Below, in pieces: positions 6,168 through 13,326 of a stretch of 18,072 nucleotides of DNA. This DNA comes from Thermoplasmata archaeon. Lineage in GTDB: Archaea > Thermoplasmatota > Thermoplasmata > UBA184. The DNA lies in NCBI GenBank assembly GCA_027314845.1, contig DAHVAA010000009.1, positions 1 through 18,072 on the forward strand. The letters are read 5' to 3'. Position 1 is the first letter of the stretch. Every line of letters starts with the position of its first letter. Made by a program: the position numbers and the translations under genes. The notes beneath the pieces are model-generated. The model had not been told where the DNA came from. It saw only the letters and a list, made by a program, of their open reading frames with translations, and ran no database searches.

Positions 6168-7982
6168 ATGGTCGCTTACAAGTGGGTCGTGTTGTCGAAC
6201 ACGACGATCGGGGGCCTCATGGCCTCGATCAACGGCACGATTCTCCTCATCTCGATCCCCGTGATCTTTCGCGGTCTCGGCGTCAACCCGTTCGACCCCG
6301 CCAGCTTCGCGATCCTGATCTGGCTGCTACTCGGCTACGGCGTCGTCACGGCCGTGCTCCTGGTCAACGCCGGCCGACTCGCGGACATTCACGGACGGGC
6401 CCGCGTCTACAACCTCGGGTTCGCGCTCTTCACCGTGGGCTCTATCCTGTTGTTCCTGACGCCGAGCTCGGGCACCACCGGGGCGTGGGAGCTCGTTGGC
6501 TTCCGCCTGGTGCAGGCGGTCGGCGCCGCGTTTCTGTTCGCGAACTCAGCCGCTCTCCTGACGGACGCCTTCCCGCCCGCAGAGCGCGGCATGGCGCTCG
6601 GGATCAACCAGATCGCGTTCATCGGCGGTTCCCTCCTCGGTCTCATCGTCGGCGGCATTCTGGCCGGTATCCCGGACCTCCACCTCGGAGCGATCACGAT
6701 CCCCACCTGGCGGCTGGTCTTCATCGTGAACCTACCGGTCGGGGTCTTCGGGACGGCCTGGGCTTACTATCGACTTCGCGACCTCCATCCGCCGAGGAAG
6801 GACGAGCGGCTCGACCTTCCCGGGAATGCGATCTTCGCCGGAGGTCTTACGCTGCTGCTGGTCGGGCTCACGTACACTCTCCTCCCTTACGGCGGCGCCT
6901 CGCTCGGTTGGAGCAGCCCCTACGTCTGGACCGCGATCGCCCTGGGCGCGGGGCTCCTCGCGATCTTCCCCTTCGTCGAGCGGCGCGTGGCCCAGCCGAT
7001 GTTCCGCCTCGCGCTCTTCCGCCACCGGGCCTTCTCGGCGGGGGTCACCTCGGCGTTCCTCGGGTCGCTGGCGCGGGGCGGGATGATGCTCCTATTGATC
7101 ATCTGGTTCCAGGGGATCTGGCTCCCTCTCCACGGCTACTCCTTCGCGAGCACTCCGTTCTGGTCCGGGGTGTACATGGTCCCGCTGCTCGCGGGGTTCC
7201 TCGCGATGGGACCGCTCAGCGGCTGGCTCTCGGACCGCCGGGGTGCCCGGACGATCGCCACCCTCGGGATGGCGATCGCGGCGTCGACGTTCTTCCTCTT
7301 CTTGCTGGTCCCCTACAACTTCGACTACGCGGTCGTCGGGGCACTGCTCTTCGTGCAGGGCTGCGGGATGGGGATGTTCGCCGCGCCGAACGCGGCGGCC
7401 GTGATGAACTCCGTACCGGCGCGTGACCGCGGCGCCTCCGCCGGCATGCTCGCGACGCTCCAGAACACCGGCCAGCAACTTTCCCTCGTCTTCTTCTTCA
7501 CGATCGTGATCGGAGGACTCGCTTCGGGCCTCGCGGGCTCGGTAAGCGGGGCGCTCGCGGGCCTGGGCGTCGGACCGCCCGACCAGACGATCCTTGCGAA
7601 CCTTGCCCAGGCGAATCCGACCGAATCGCTCTTCGCGGCCTTCCTCGGGTACAACCCCCTGAGCACCCTACTTCAGTTCGCGGCCGGGGTCCCCGGCTGG
7701 GACCCCAAGGCGATCCAGCCGGCGGTCGGTGCGCTCACCTCGAACTCGTTCTTCCCCCGCGCCATCGGTCCCGCGTTCATCGACGGACTGCGCGGCGCGT
7801 TCCTGTTCGCGGGGGTGATCACCCTCGTCGGCGCCCTGATCTCGGCGATCCGCGGTCGACCGTACCTGCACGCGGAGCAGACGCTCTCCGAGACGAGCAC
7901 CGGACCGGGGGACGGCCCCGGTGTCGGCGGCCCGCCCCAGCGGATCGGAACTGCCGCCGACATCGAGCGGCCGGATCCCTGA
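6168..7982 (+). CDS. MFS transporter, DHA2-like 14-helix drug/solute exporter
   Basis: This 604-residue protein has about 14 predicted membrane helices, the layout of the EmrB/QacA (DHA2) proton antiporters. The cytoplasmic loop after helix 2 has the family motif A (GRLADIHGRARVY), and helix 5 has Gly-rich motif C-like sequence (GGSLLGLIVGGILAG). Helix 1 reads INGTILLISIP, so the Asp usual in DHA2 helix 1 is replaced; a branch of archaeal and actinobacterial transporters shares this. An extended extracellular loop precedes the last helix. An in-frame TTG exists at 6114, but ATG 6168 is preferred because GGGAGGAGGGAG lies immediately before it and helix 1 begins shortly after. The substrate cannot be predicted. 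It is convergent with the beta-propeller gene. Confidence 0.92.
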   Translation: MVAYKWVVLSNTTIGGLMASINGTILLISIPVIFRGLGVNPFDPASFAILIWLLLGYGVVTAVLLVNAGRLADIHGRARVYNLGFALFTVGSILLFLTPSSGTTGAWELVGFRLVQAVGAAFLFANSAALLTDAFPPAERGMALGINQIAFIGGSLLGLIVGGILAGIPDLHLGAITIPTWRLVFIVNLPVGVFGTAWAYYRLRDLHPPRKDERLDLPGNAIFAGGLTLLLVGLTYTLLPYGGASLGWSSPYVWTAIALGAGLLAIFPFVERRVAQPMFRLALFRHRAFSAGVTSAFLGSLARGGMMLLLIIWFQGIWLPLHGYSFASTPFWSGVYMVPLLAGFLAMGPLSGWLSDRRGARTIATLGMAIAASTFFLFLLVPYNFDYAVVGALLFVQGCGMGMFAAPNAAAVMNSVPARDRGASAGMLATLQNTGQQLSLVFFFTIVIGGLASGLAGSVSGALAGLGVGPPDQTILANLAQANPTESLFAAFLGYNPLSTLLQFAAGVPGWDPKAIQPAVGALTSNSFFPRAIGPAFIDGLRGAFLFAGVITLVGALISAIRGRPYLHAEQTLSETSTGPGDGPGVGGPPQRIGTAADIERPDP

Positions 7983-8069
7983 GGATGGCTCCGGGCGGTT
8001 CCACCGCTCGCCAGTCGGGCGAATCGGGCCGGTGGGAGCACCGACTTCTCCGCTCGGGAATCCGAGGAC

Positions 8070-9206
8070 CTACTTCGACGAAGGGTTTGAGATGCTCACC
8101 GAATGGATCCCCGGGAACTGGAAGGGGACCTGGGTCCAGTTCTTCCCCCCGTCGGGGCTCACGAAGAGCTCACCGGTGGTCGTCCCGACGTAGATGCCCG
8201 CCGGAGCGAGCCCATCGGTGGCGATCCCTTCCCGCTGTACCCCGAAGTGGCCGGGGAAAGCTCCCGGGCGCACGAGCTTCTTCCACGTCCGTGACTTGTC
8301 GTTCCACTCGTGGACCTGAAACTGCCCGTCGCCCGTGACGCGCGCCATCCCGTCAAGCCGAACGAAGTAGGCCCTGCCGGGGCTCGTCGCCGCCGATGCG
8401 ACCCCGAAGCCGAAGTCGTCGCCAAGCGGGCGACCGATCCGGGTCCAGTGGTCCATCCGGTCGTGGGTCACGTACATCCCACCGTGGTCCTGGCGGTAGA
8501 AGGTGTCGGGGTCGCCGGCGTCCGCCACCACATGGTGGACGCACTGGCCGGTCTCGGGGTACTTGACGGGAAGGAACGGCGTCATGACCCCCTTGTTCTT
8601 CGGGGCCCAGCTCGTCCCCCCGTCCTCCGTGCGGAACGTCCCGACGGCGCTCATGCCGATGTACATCCTTCGCGGGTCGCGCGGGTCGAGCAGGATGGTG
8701 TGCAGGCAGTGACCGCCGGCTCCCGGCGACCACTTGTCGTGGTCCGGGTGGTGGTTGATGCTCTCGACCGGCTCCCAGCTCCCGCCACGGTTCTCGGTGC
8801 GGAACAAAAGATGGGGGTCGGCACCGAGGTAGAGCGTGTTGGGGGAGCTCGCCGGACCGGGCTCGATATGCCAGAGGTTCATCAACGGTCGCTTCACCGG
8901 CGCGGTCGGGTTCTCCTCGTTGAACGCGGGCTCCCGGCTCTTCTTGATCGGTATCAATGGGGTCGCGATCTCCTTCCAGGTCTTTCCCCAGTTCGTCGAG
9001 CGCTGGACCATGGGCCCCCAGAAGCCGTTGTTGACCGCGGCGTAGAAGTCGCCCGGGTGCCGCGGGTCGGCGACGACATGGAAGACGTCGCTCCCCGCGT
9101 GGGCGGCCGGCATGACCTTCCACCGCTTGCGCTTCGAGTCTCCCTCGACGACGTACGTTCCCTTGCGGGTGCCCAAGAGGATCCGCAGCTTCTTGTCCCG
9201 AACCAT
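8070..9206 (-). CDS. Cytosolic Asp-box (BNR/sialidase-like) beta-propeller protein
   Basis: This 378-residue protein is built of repeated Asp-box-like blades: RSTNWGKTW, RTENRGGSW, RTEDGGTSW, VTHDRMDHW and SPDGGKNW. It begins without a signal peptide (VRDKKLRILLGTRKGTYVV), so it should act in the cytosol. Databases tend to call such proteins exo-sialidase or WD40/YVTN-like, but I see no Arg-triad or FRIP motif that would support a sialidase. A scaffold or unknown enzyme is as likely. ATG 9206 is chosen over the in-frame ATG 9284 because AGGAG lies five bases before it and the longer form would overlap the upstream gene. The gene starts 13 bases after the MoaD-like stop, so the two are almost certainly one operon. 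Confidence 0.88.
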   Translation of the reverse strand: MVRDKKLRILLGTRKGTYVVEGDSKRKRWKVMPAAHAGSDVFHVVADPRHPGDFYAAVNNGFWGPMVQRSTNWGKTWKEIATPLIPIKKSREPAFNEENPTAPVKRPLMNLWHIEPGPASSPNTLYLGADPHLLFRTENRGGSWEPVESINHHPDHDKWSPGAGGHCLHTILLDPRDPRRMYIGMSAVGTFRTEDGGTSWAPKNKGVMTPFLPVKYPETGQCVHHVVADAGDPDTFYRQDHGGMYVTHDRMDHWTRIGRPLGDDFGFGVASAATSPGRAYFVRLDGMARVTGDGQFQVHEWNDKSRTWKKLVRPGAFPGHFGVQREGIATDGLAPAGIYVGTTTGELFVSPDGGKNWTQVPFQFPGIHSVSISNPSSK

Positions 9207-9219
9207 ACCAACTCCTTTC

Positions 9220-9489
9220 CTATCCTCCCGCGATCGAATGGAGGATATCGATGGTTCGGGCGCCGCCGAGCAGTGTCGTGACACCGGTCGTTCCGCTCAC
9301 ATCCTCGCCGTCCACGAACACCCGGACGTAACGGCGAAGACCGCCGGTCTCGTCCCGGATCTTGAATCGAAGGCGCGGGTAGCGCTGCTCGAGGACGTCC
9401 AAGAGCTCCTCGACCGACCCCGCGCTCACCTTCTCGGGCCCGCGAGGCCCGAACTCCCGTAACCAGCTGTCGAGATGGACTTCGAGCAT
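9220..9489 (-). CDS. MoaD/ThiS-family ubiquitin-like protein (SAMP-like) with C-terminal Gly-Gly
   Basis: This 89-residue protein has the beta-grasp shape of MoaD, ThiS and archaeal SAMP proteins. It starts LEVHLDSWLREF, has the helix VEELLDVLEQRYP and the strand RVFVDGEDV, and ends HSIAGG. The terminal diglycine is what E1-like enzymes adenylate, after which the protein can carry sulfur (molybdopterin or thiamine synthesis, tRNA thiolation) or be joined to lysines of other proteins. No E1, MoaE or ThiF-like gene is in the window, so its role is open. It is the first gene of a two-gene operon with the beta-propeller, and its start faces the divergent regulator. GAGGTC just before the ATG is a weak ribosome site. 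Confidence 0.88.
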   Translation of the reverse strand: MLEVHLDSWLREFGPRGPEKVSAGSVEELLDVLEQRYPRLRFKIRDETGGLRRYVRVFVDGEDVSGTTGVTTLLGGARTIDILHSIAGG

Positions 9490-9573
9490 GACCTCAACCC
9501 CGCGGCGTTGCCTCCGATGAACGGACCGCTTCGACTCTCCCGGCCGCCGGGGCCGACAGCGCCGGAAGCCCTC

Positions 9574-9590
9574 GGGGATATCAAAAAGCC
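9574..9590. promoter_or_regulatory. AT-rich element in the divergent promoter region
   Basis: GGATATCAAAAAGC is the only clearly AT-rich spot between the minus-strand MoaD gene (start 9489) and the plus-strand regulator (start 9643). It can be read as a TATA box in either direction: about 60 bases before the regulator ATG, and about 95 before the MoaD ATG. GATATC within it is palindromic. Whether one or both genes use it is inference. Confidence 0.35.
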
Positions 9591-9642
9591 CCCCTCGGCC
9601 GAATCCGAAGGGATTTGTATCGAGCGAAACAGTCGGGCCGGG

Positions 9643-10413
9643 ATGGCGACGGAGGGCCTGTCGCGGTTCCTCTTCGAGATCGCCTCCGCCGAGCGGCTCG
9701 CGATCCTCGAGGCGGTGGCCGCCCGACCGCGCAAGCATACCGAGATCGCTCGGAGCTTGGGGATCACCGGCTCGGAGACGAGCCGGCACCTGAACCGGCT
9801 GGTCGCCGCCGGGCTCGTCGCGAAGAACTTGCAGGGCGAGTACGCGGCGACGCCTCTTTCCGAGGTCTTGCGGGGTGGCCTCCCCATCCTGCGAGTCCTG
9901 CTTACCCACCGGGAGTACCTGCAGGACCACCGGGCCGGGGTGCTCGATGCCGCGTTCCTCGCGCGTCTGGGGGAGCTTAGGGAGAGCTCGATCGTCCAGG
10001 GAGCCTACCGGGTCTTCGCGACCCAGGAGAGCGCGCTACGTAAGGTCGAACGTCGAATCTGGGTCGTCACCGAGCAGGCGTTCGAGCAGGCGCTCCCGGT
10101 CCTCCGGGAGAAGATGGCGAAGGGCGCCGACGTGCGGGTCGTTCGCTCCCGCCGGCAGCTCGAGGCGGACCGCCGGGTGGGCCACGACTTCCCCCGAAAC
10201 TTCCCGCTGCGTACCTTCCCCGACGTGAACCTGTTCCTTGCCGTGCTGGACGACCAGGCGGGCCTGTGCCTTCCGTCCGCGGACGGTCGGGGGGACCTGA
10301 GCGCAATGTTGCTCGTTACGGACCCGATCGGCTACCGATGGTCGGAGGAGCTCTTCCTTCACCTCTGGAATCACGCCGACGGGGCCCGCATCCCGTCCGG
10401 ACACGACCGGTGA
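9643..10413 (+). CDS. Winged-helix transcriptional regulator, FilR1/DUF1724 type
   Basis: This is a 256-residue protein. The N-terminal ArsR-like winged helix-turn-helix covers about residues 13-70 (ERLAILEAVAARPRKHTEIARS, then recognition helix SETSRHLNRLVAAGLV). The C-terminal half ends in LLVTDPIGYRWSEELFLHLW, typical of the DUF1724/FilR1 domain, first named for regulators in methanogens and common in euryarchaea. It probably binds a small ligand. The frame is open from ATG 9475, but that would place 56 low-complexity residues before the fold and overlap the divergent MoaD gene, so ATG 9643 is preferred. Divergent orientation suggests control of the MoaD/propeller operon, of itself, or of the heme genes downstream. 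Confidence 0.85.
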   Translation: MATEGLSRFLFEIASAERLAILEAVAARPRKHTEIARSLGITGSETSRHLNRLVAAGLVAKNLQGEYAATPLSEVLRGGLPILRVLLTHREYLQDHRAGVLDAAFLARLGELRESSIVQGAYRVFATQESALRKVERRIWVVTEQAFEQALPVLREKMAKGADVRVVRSRRQLEADRRVGHDFPRNFPLRTFPDVNLFLAVLDDQAGLCLPSADGRGDLSAMLLVTDPIGYRWSEELFLHLWNHADGARIPSGHDR

Positions 10414-10501
10414 CGGGACCTCGTTTGTCCGGCCGGGCCGCAGCGCTTTTGTCGTCTGGCCTCAGGCGACCCCCGCCGGAGTGAGCGGCGAGGAGAGCCG
10501 G

Positions 10502-11605
10502 ATGGGATTTGACGACCGACCTGTTCTGGTCTTCTGGGAGGCGACGCGGGCCTGCCCGCTCGCCTGCACTCACTGTCGTGCCTCCGCCATCCCTTCGGCC
10601 CTTCCCGGAGAGCTAAGCACCGAAGAAGGCCGGGCGCTCATCGACCGGGTCGTCGACTTCGGTCGGCCGTACCCGACCCTCATCGTCACCGGCGGTGACC
10701 CACTCCAGCGTCCGGACCTCGTCGACCTTTTGCGCCATGCTCGATCACGGGGGCTGCACGTCGCGGTCTCACCGGCGGTCTCGGACCGATGGAGCGGACC
10801 CGCCCTGGAATCGCTCCGGGAGCTCGGCGTCGCCTCGGTGTCGGTCAGCTTGGACGGCGGGAGGGCGGCCACCCACGAAGGGATCCGCGGGGTGCCCGGT
10901 CACTACGAACGGACGTTGCAGGCGATCGGGACCGGACTCGCGGCCGGGCTCCGCGTGCAGGTGAACACCACCGTCATGGCTGCGAACGCGAACGAACTCC
11001 CCGCGCTGTTCCGAACGATCTATCAGAAGGGGGTTCGCACCTGGGAGGTCTTCTTCCTGATCCGGACCGGCCGGGGAGCGGGGCTCGAGGAGCTGACCGC
11101 CGACGAGGTCGAGGACGTTGCCCATTTCCTGTACGACGCCTCTCGCTACGGGGTGCTCGTTCGGCCGGTCGAGGCTCCGTTCCTCCGCCGTGTTCGACGG
11201 GAACGAGAGCAGGAGGGGAGGAGAGGGCCGGGGCGCCTGTACGCGTCGCTCAGCCGGGAGCTCGTTGAGCTCATGGGGCCCGCGACCCAGCCGTCTTCCC
11301 TCGCCCCCCGAGGAACGCTCGACGGCGACGGGATCCTCTTCATCGCCCACGACGGCTCCATCTACCCGGGGGGGTTCCTCCCGTACCGCCTCGGGAACCT
11401 CCGGTCCGACAACCCCGTCGAGCTGTACCGCGATTCCGAGGTGCTCCGCGATATCCGAGCTCGTCGACTCCACGGCCCGTGCGGGAGCTGTCCGCATCGG
11501 AGCGAGTGCGGCGGAAGCCGGGCCAGGGCCTTCGCCGCGGCCGGCGACCCGTTGGGCAGCGACCCGGCGTGCCGTCTCGTGGCGGGAGGGCTCGGGGTTG
11601 CGTGA
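10502..11605 (+). CDS. Radical SAM/SPASM protein, TIGR04053-like, probably heme-related
   Basis: This is a 367-residue protein. The radical SAM cluster motif CPLACTHC gives Cys 18, 22 and 25, followed by TGGDPLQRPD. The C-terminal SPASM-type region has Cys at about 327, 330, 336 and 357 (CGSC, ECGGSRARA, DPAC) and is preceded by IYPGGFLPYRLGNLR. This pattern fits the TIGR04053 family, related to AhbC and AhbD of the alternative heme pathway. AhbD decarboxylates iron-coproporphyrin III to heme and AhbC removes side-chain acetates from siroheme-derived didecarbosiroheme. With ferrochelatase and a HemJ-like gene next door, a role in heme formation is likely, but the exact reaction is inferred. 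The frame has an earlier GTG 10481; ATG 10502 is chosen because GAGGAGAG lies just before it. Confidence 0.88.
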   Translation: MGFDDRPVLVFWEATRACPLACTHCRASAIPSALPGELSTEEGRALIDRVVDFGRPYPTLIVTGGDPLQRPDLVDLLRHARSRGLHVAVSPAVSDRWSGPALESLRELGVASVSVSLDGGRAATHEGIRGVPGHYERTLQAIGTGLAAGLRVQVNTTVMAANANELPALFRTIYQKGVRTWEVFFLIRTGRGAGLEELTADEVEDVAHFLYDASRYGVLVRPVEAPFLRRVRREREQEGRRGPGRLYASLSRELVELMGPATQPSSLAPRGTLDGDGILFIAHDGSIYPGGFLPYRLGNLRSDNPVELYRDSEVLRDIRARRLHGPCGSCPHRSECGGSRARAFAAAGDPLGSDPACRLVAGGLGVA

Positions 11606-11668
11606 GCCCGGAAGGGAGCGACGCCCTCCGGGGCCGTCCGCCCGGGGGGAGGTCCGGGGCTCCGAATC

Positions 11669-11678
11669 GCATTTTACC
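11669..11678 (+). promoter_or_regulatory. TATA box before the HemJ-like gene
   Basis: GCATTTTACC, centred near 11674, is an AT-rich element in GC-rich DNA. It predicts transcription starting near 11700, giving a leader of about 17 bases that contains GGGAGGGAAG ahead of ATG 11717. The HemJ-like gene may therefore be transcribed separately from the radical SAM gene. Confidence 0.5.
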
Positions 11679-11716
11679 GCCCGCGCCCCCGGCTTTCCGA
11701 CGGGAGGGAAGCGGAC

Positions 11717-12208
11717 ATGAACCCCTGGGTTGACGCCGCGGTCCTCTGGGTCCATCTGCTCAGCGCGGTGCTCTTCGTCGGCGGCTCGTTTTTCATGTGG
11801 CTGGTCGTCGAACCGGTCTCCCACCGGGTGATGCCCGACGAGGCATCCCGGACCCAGCTCGTCGGCCGGCTCGCGCGACGTTTCGGCCAGGTGGTGACCC
11901 CACTGCTCCTCCTCCTGGTGGCCACGGGTCTCTACAACGCGAGCTGGTACCTCCCCTCGGTCACGGCACCCCTGTCGAGCCTCGCGGGCCAGCTGCTCTT
12001 CGCGAAGTCCGTGCTGGTCGCGGTGATGATCGCCCTGATCTATGTCCACGGTCTCTATTTCGGCCGGCGCATCAGCCGCCTGGCGCGGGAAGGTCAGGTG
12101 GAGGGTCTCCGTCGAATCCGACGTAGAAGTCGCCTGGTCGCCTACGCGAACCTGGGACTCATGCTCGTCATCCTTGCCCTCGCCGTCGGACTGCAGACGG
12201 TCGGATGA
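11717..12208 (+). CDS. HemJ/CopD-superfamily four-helix membrane protein
   Basis: This is a 163-residue protein with four membrane helices at about 5-27, 55-78, 90-115 and 137-160. Helix 1 has WVHLLSAVLFVGGSFF with one His near its start. The second helix region has R...P...TGLYN, and helix 3 has LLFAKSVLVAVMIALIYVHG with a Lys. In the HemJ protoporphyrinogen oxidases a His in helix 1 and a Lys in helix 3 are conserved, so the arrangement is HemJ-like, although CopD/DUF4149-type proteins share the fold. The position between a radical SAM protein and ferrochelatase favours porphyrinogen oxidation. GGGAGGGAAG lies six bases before the ATG. A copper-resistance-type or unassigned membrane function remains possible. 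Confidence 0.72.
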   Translation: MNPWVDAAVLWVHLLSAVLFVGGSFFMWLVVEPVSHRVMPDEASRTQLVGRLARRFGQVVTPLLLLLVATGLYNASWYLPSVTAPLSSLAGQLLFAKSVLVAVMIALIYVHGLYFGRRISRLAREGQVEGLRRIRRRSRLVAYANLGLMLVILALAVGLQTVG

Positions 12209-12301
12209 ACCGATGATCGACCGGGGCGACCCGACGGATCGGCCGAACGTCGAGGGCGTTATGCTTCGCGGTCGCTCCCCACGTTCGGAGGGAGAGGAAT
12301 C

Positions 12302-13261
12302 CTGACCGGAACCGATCGTCCCTCGCGCGGCATCCTGCTGATGGCCTTGGGAGGGCCTATGTCCCTCGACGACGTAGAACCGTACCTTCGCGACCTCCGC
12401 GGAGGTCGCCCGACCCCGGACGAGCTCGTCGAGGAGATCCGGGAGCGATACCGGCGCATCGGGGGCGGCTCACCGCTCGTAGAGGTGACGCGGGCCCAGG
12501 CGACAGCGCTCGGCCGTCGGCTCGAAGATCTCGGGCATCCCGCGCGCTGCGAAGCCGGCATGCGGCACTGGCACCCAAATATCCGGGAGTCGGTCCCGAG
12601 GCTCCTCGGCGCCGGGGTGACCGACCTTACCGGCCTATGCATGACCCCGTACTACTCGGCCTGGAGCGTCGGGGGGTACTTCGCGGCCCTCGCGTCGGCG
12701 CTCGAGGCGATCGACCCTTCGATACCGCATCGAGCTGTGCAGAGCTGGCACGACGAGCCGTCGCTCGCGGAAGCGTTCGCGTATCGGGTCTCCGAGGGAC
12801 TGGCTGCGCTGGCAGCGCAGGGGGTGACCGACCCGCTCGTCCTCTTCACCGCCCACAGCCTGCCGGGAGTCCGCGATCCCGCGAGCGAGCCGTACGTCGT
12901 GCAGCTCCGGGCCACGATGACCGCGATCATTTCCCGCCTGCCGCCGCTCCGGACGCGATTCGCCTACCAGAGTGTCGGTCGCCGCGAGGGACCCTGGCTC
13001 GGCCCCCCGGCCGAGGAGGAGATCGACCGCGCCGCGCGGGATGGCGAGCGCGGGATCCTCGTGGTCCCTTTCGGGTTCGTCTCCGACAACCTTGAGATCC
13101 TGTACGATGTCGATATCGAGATGCGGTCGCGAGCCGGCGCGCTCGGGCTGGCGTTCGCGCGGACCCGGTCCCTGAACGACGACCCGCGGCTGGTCGAAGC
13201 ACTCGCGCGCGCGGTGCTGGGCGCCCCGGTGCTTCCGAAACTCCCCGGTCGCCCATCGTAG
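12302..13261 (+). CDS. hemH: Ferrochelatase (HemH/CpfC family), probable CTG start
   Basis: Ferrochelatase inserts ferrous iron into protoporphyrin IX, or into coproporphyrin III for the CpfC branch. From the first ATG (12341) there are 306 residues. The family's first strand is present only if translation begins earlier: the codons just upstream encode RGILL, completing the conserved RGILLMALGGP. No ATG, GTG or TTG lies upstream in this frame. CTG 12302 sits four bases after GGAGGGAGAGG and gives a normal 319-residue protein, so I chose it. Key residues, numbered from CTG, are the iron-site His of FTAHSLP (about 185) and Glu of FVSDNLEILYD (about 265). YYSAWSVGGY resembles actinobacterial CpfC, but substrate preference cannot be settled by eye. 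TATA-like GTTATGCTT lies near 12260. Confidence 0.92.
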   Translation: MTGTDRPSRGILLMALGGPMSLDDVEPYLRDLRGGRPTPDELVEEIRERYRRIGGGSPLVEVTRAQATALGRRLEDLGHPARCEAGMRHWHPNIRESVPRLLGAGVTDLTGLCMTPYYSAWSVGGYFAALASALEAIDPSIPHRAVQSWHDEPSLAEAFAYRVSEGLAALAAQGVTDPLVLFTAHSLPGVRDPASEPYVVQLRATMTAIISRLPPLRTRFAYQSVGRREGPWLGPPAEEEIDRAARDGERGILVVPFGFVSDNLEILYDVDIEMRSRAGALGLAFARTRSLNDDPRLVEALARAVLGAPVLPKLPGRPS

Positions 13262-13319
13262 ACCCCCCGCGGGGGTGCCGGTCCCCATCGGGGGGGGCGC
13301 GAGCGCCCGGCGGGGGGTC
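13261..13319. terminator. GC-rich inverted repeat between convergent genes
   Basis: GACCCCCCGC (13261-13270) and GCGGGGGGTC (13310-13319) are perfect 10-base inverse complements. Between them are CCCC-ATC-GGGG (13283-13293) and GGGCG-CGAG-CGCCC (13295-13308), and CCCCCGCGGGGG lies across the left arm. The element fills almost the whole 65-base gap between the ferrochelatase stop and the stop of the convergent surface-protein gene, so it should form a stable structure in either transcript. A shared transcript end is likely by position; no T-tract is present. Confidence 0.5.
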
Positions 13320-13326
13320 CGACCGT

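Noticed and set aside
5984..7426. A 480-codon plus-strand frame overlapping the MFS gene
   Set aside because: It is a shadow of the transporter in a GC-rich genome: Arg/Pro/His-rich, with no domain, while the other phase is an unmistakable membrane transporter.
8053..8066. CTCGG-GAAT-CCGAG hairpin between the convergent MFS and propeller genes
   Set aside because: A 5-base stem in GC-rich DNA is expected by chance and there is no T-tract. Its position is suggestive but not enough to list it as a terminator.
10769..12049. A 426-codon minus-strand frame opposite the radical SAM and HemJ-like genes
   Set aside because: It is antisense to two well-supported genes and its translation is low-complexity and charged, as expected for a reverse-complement shadow.
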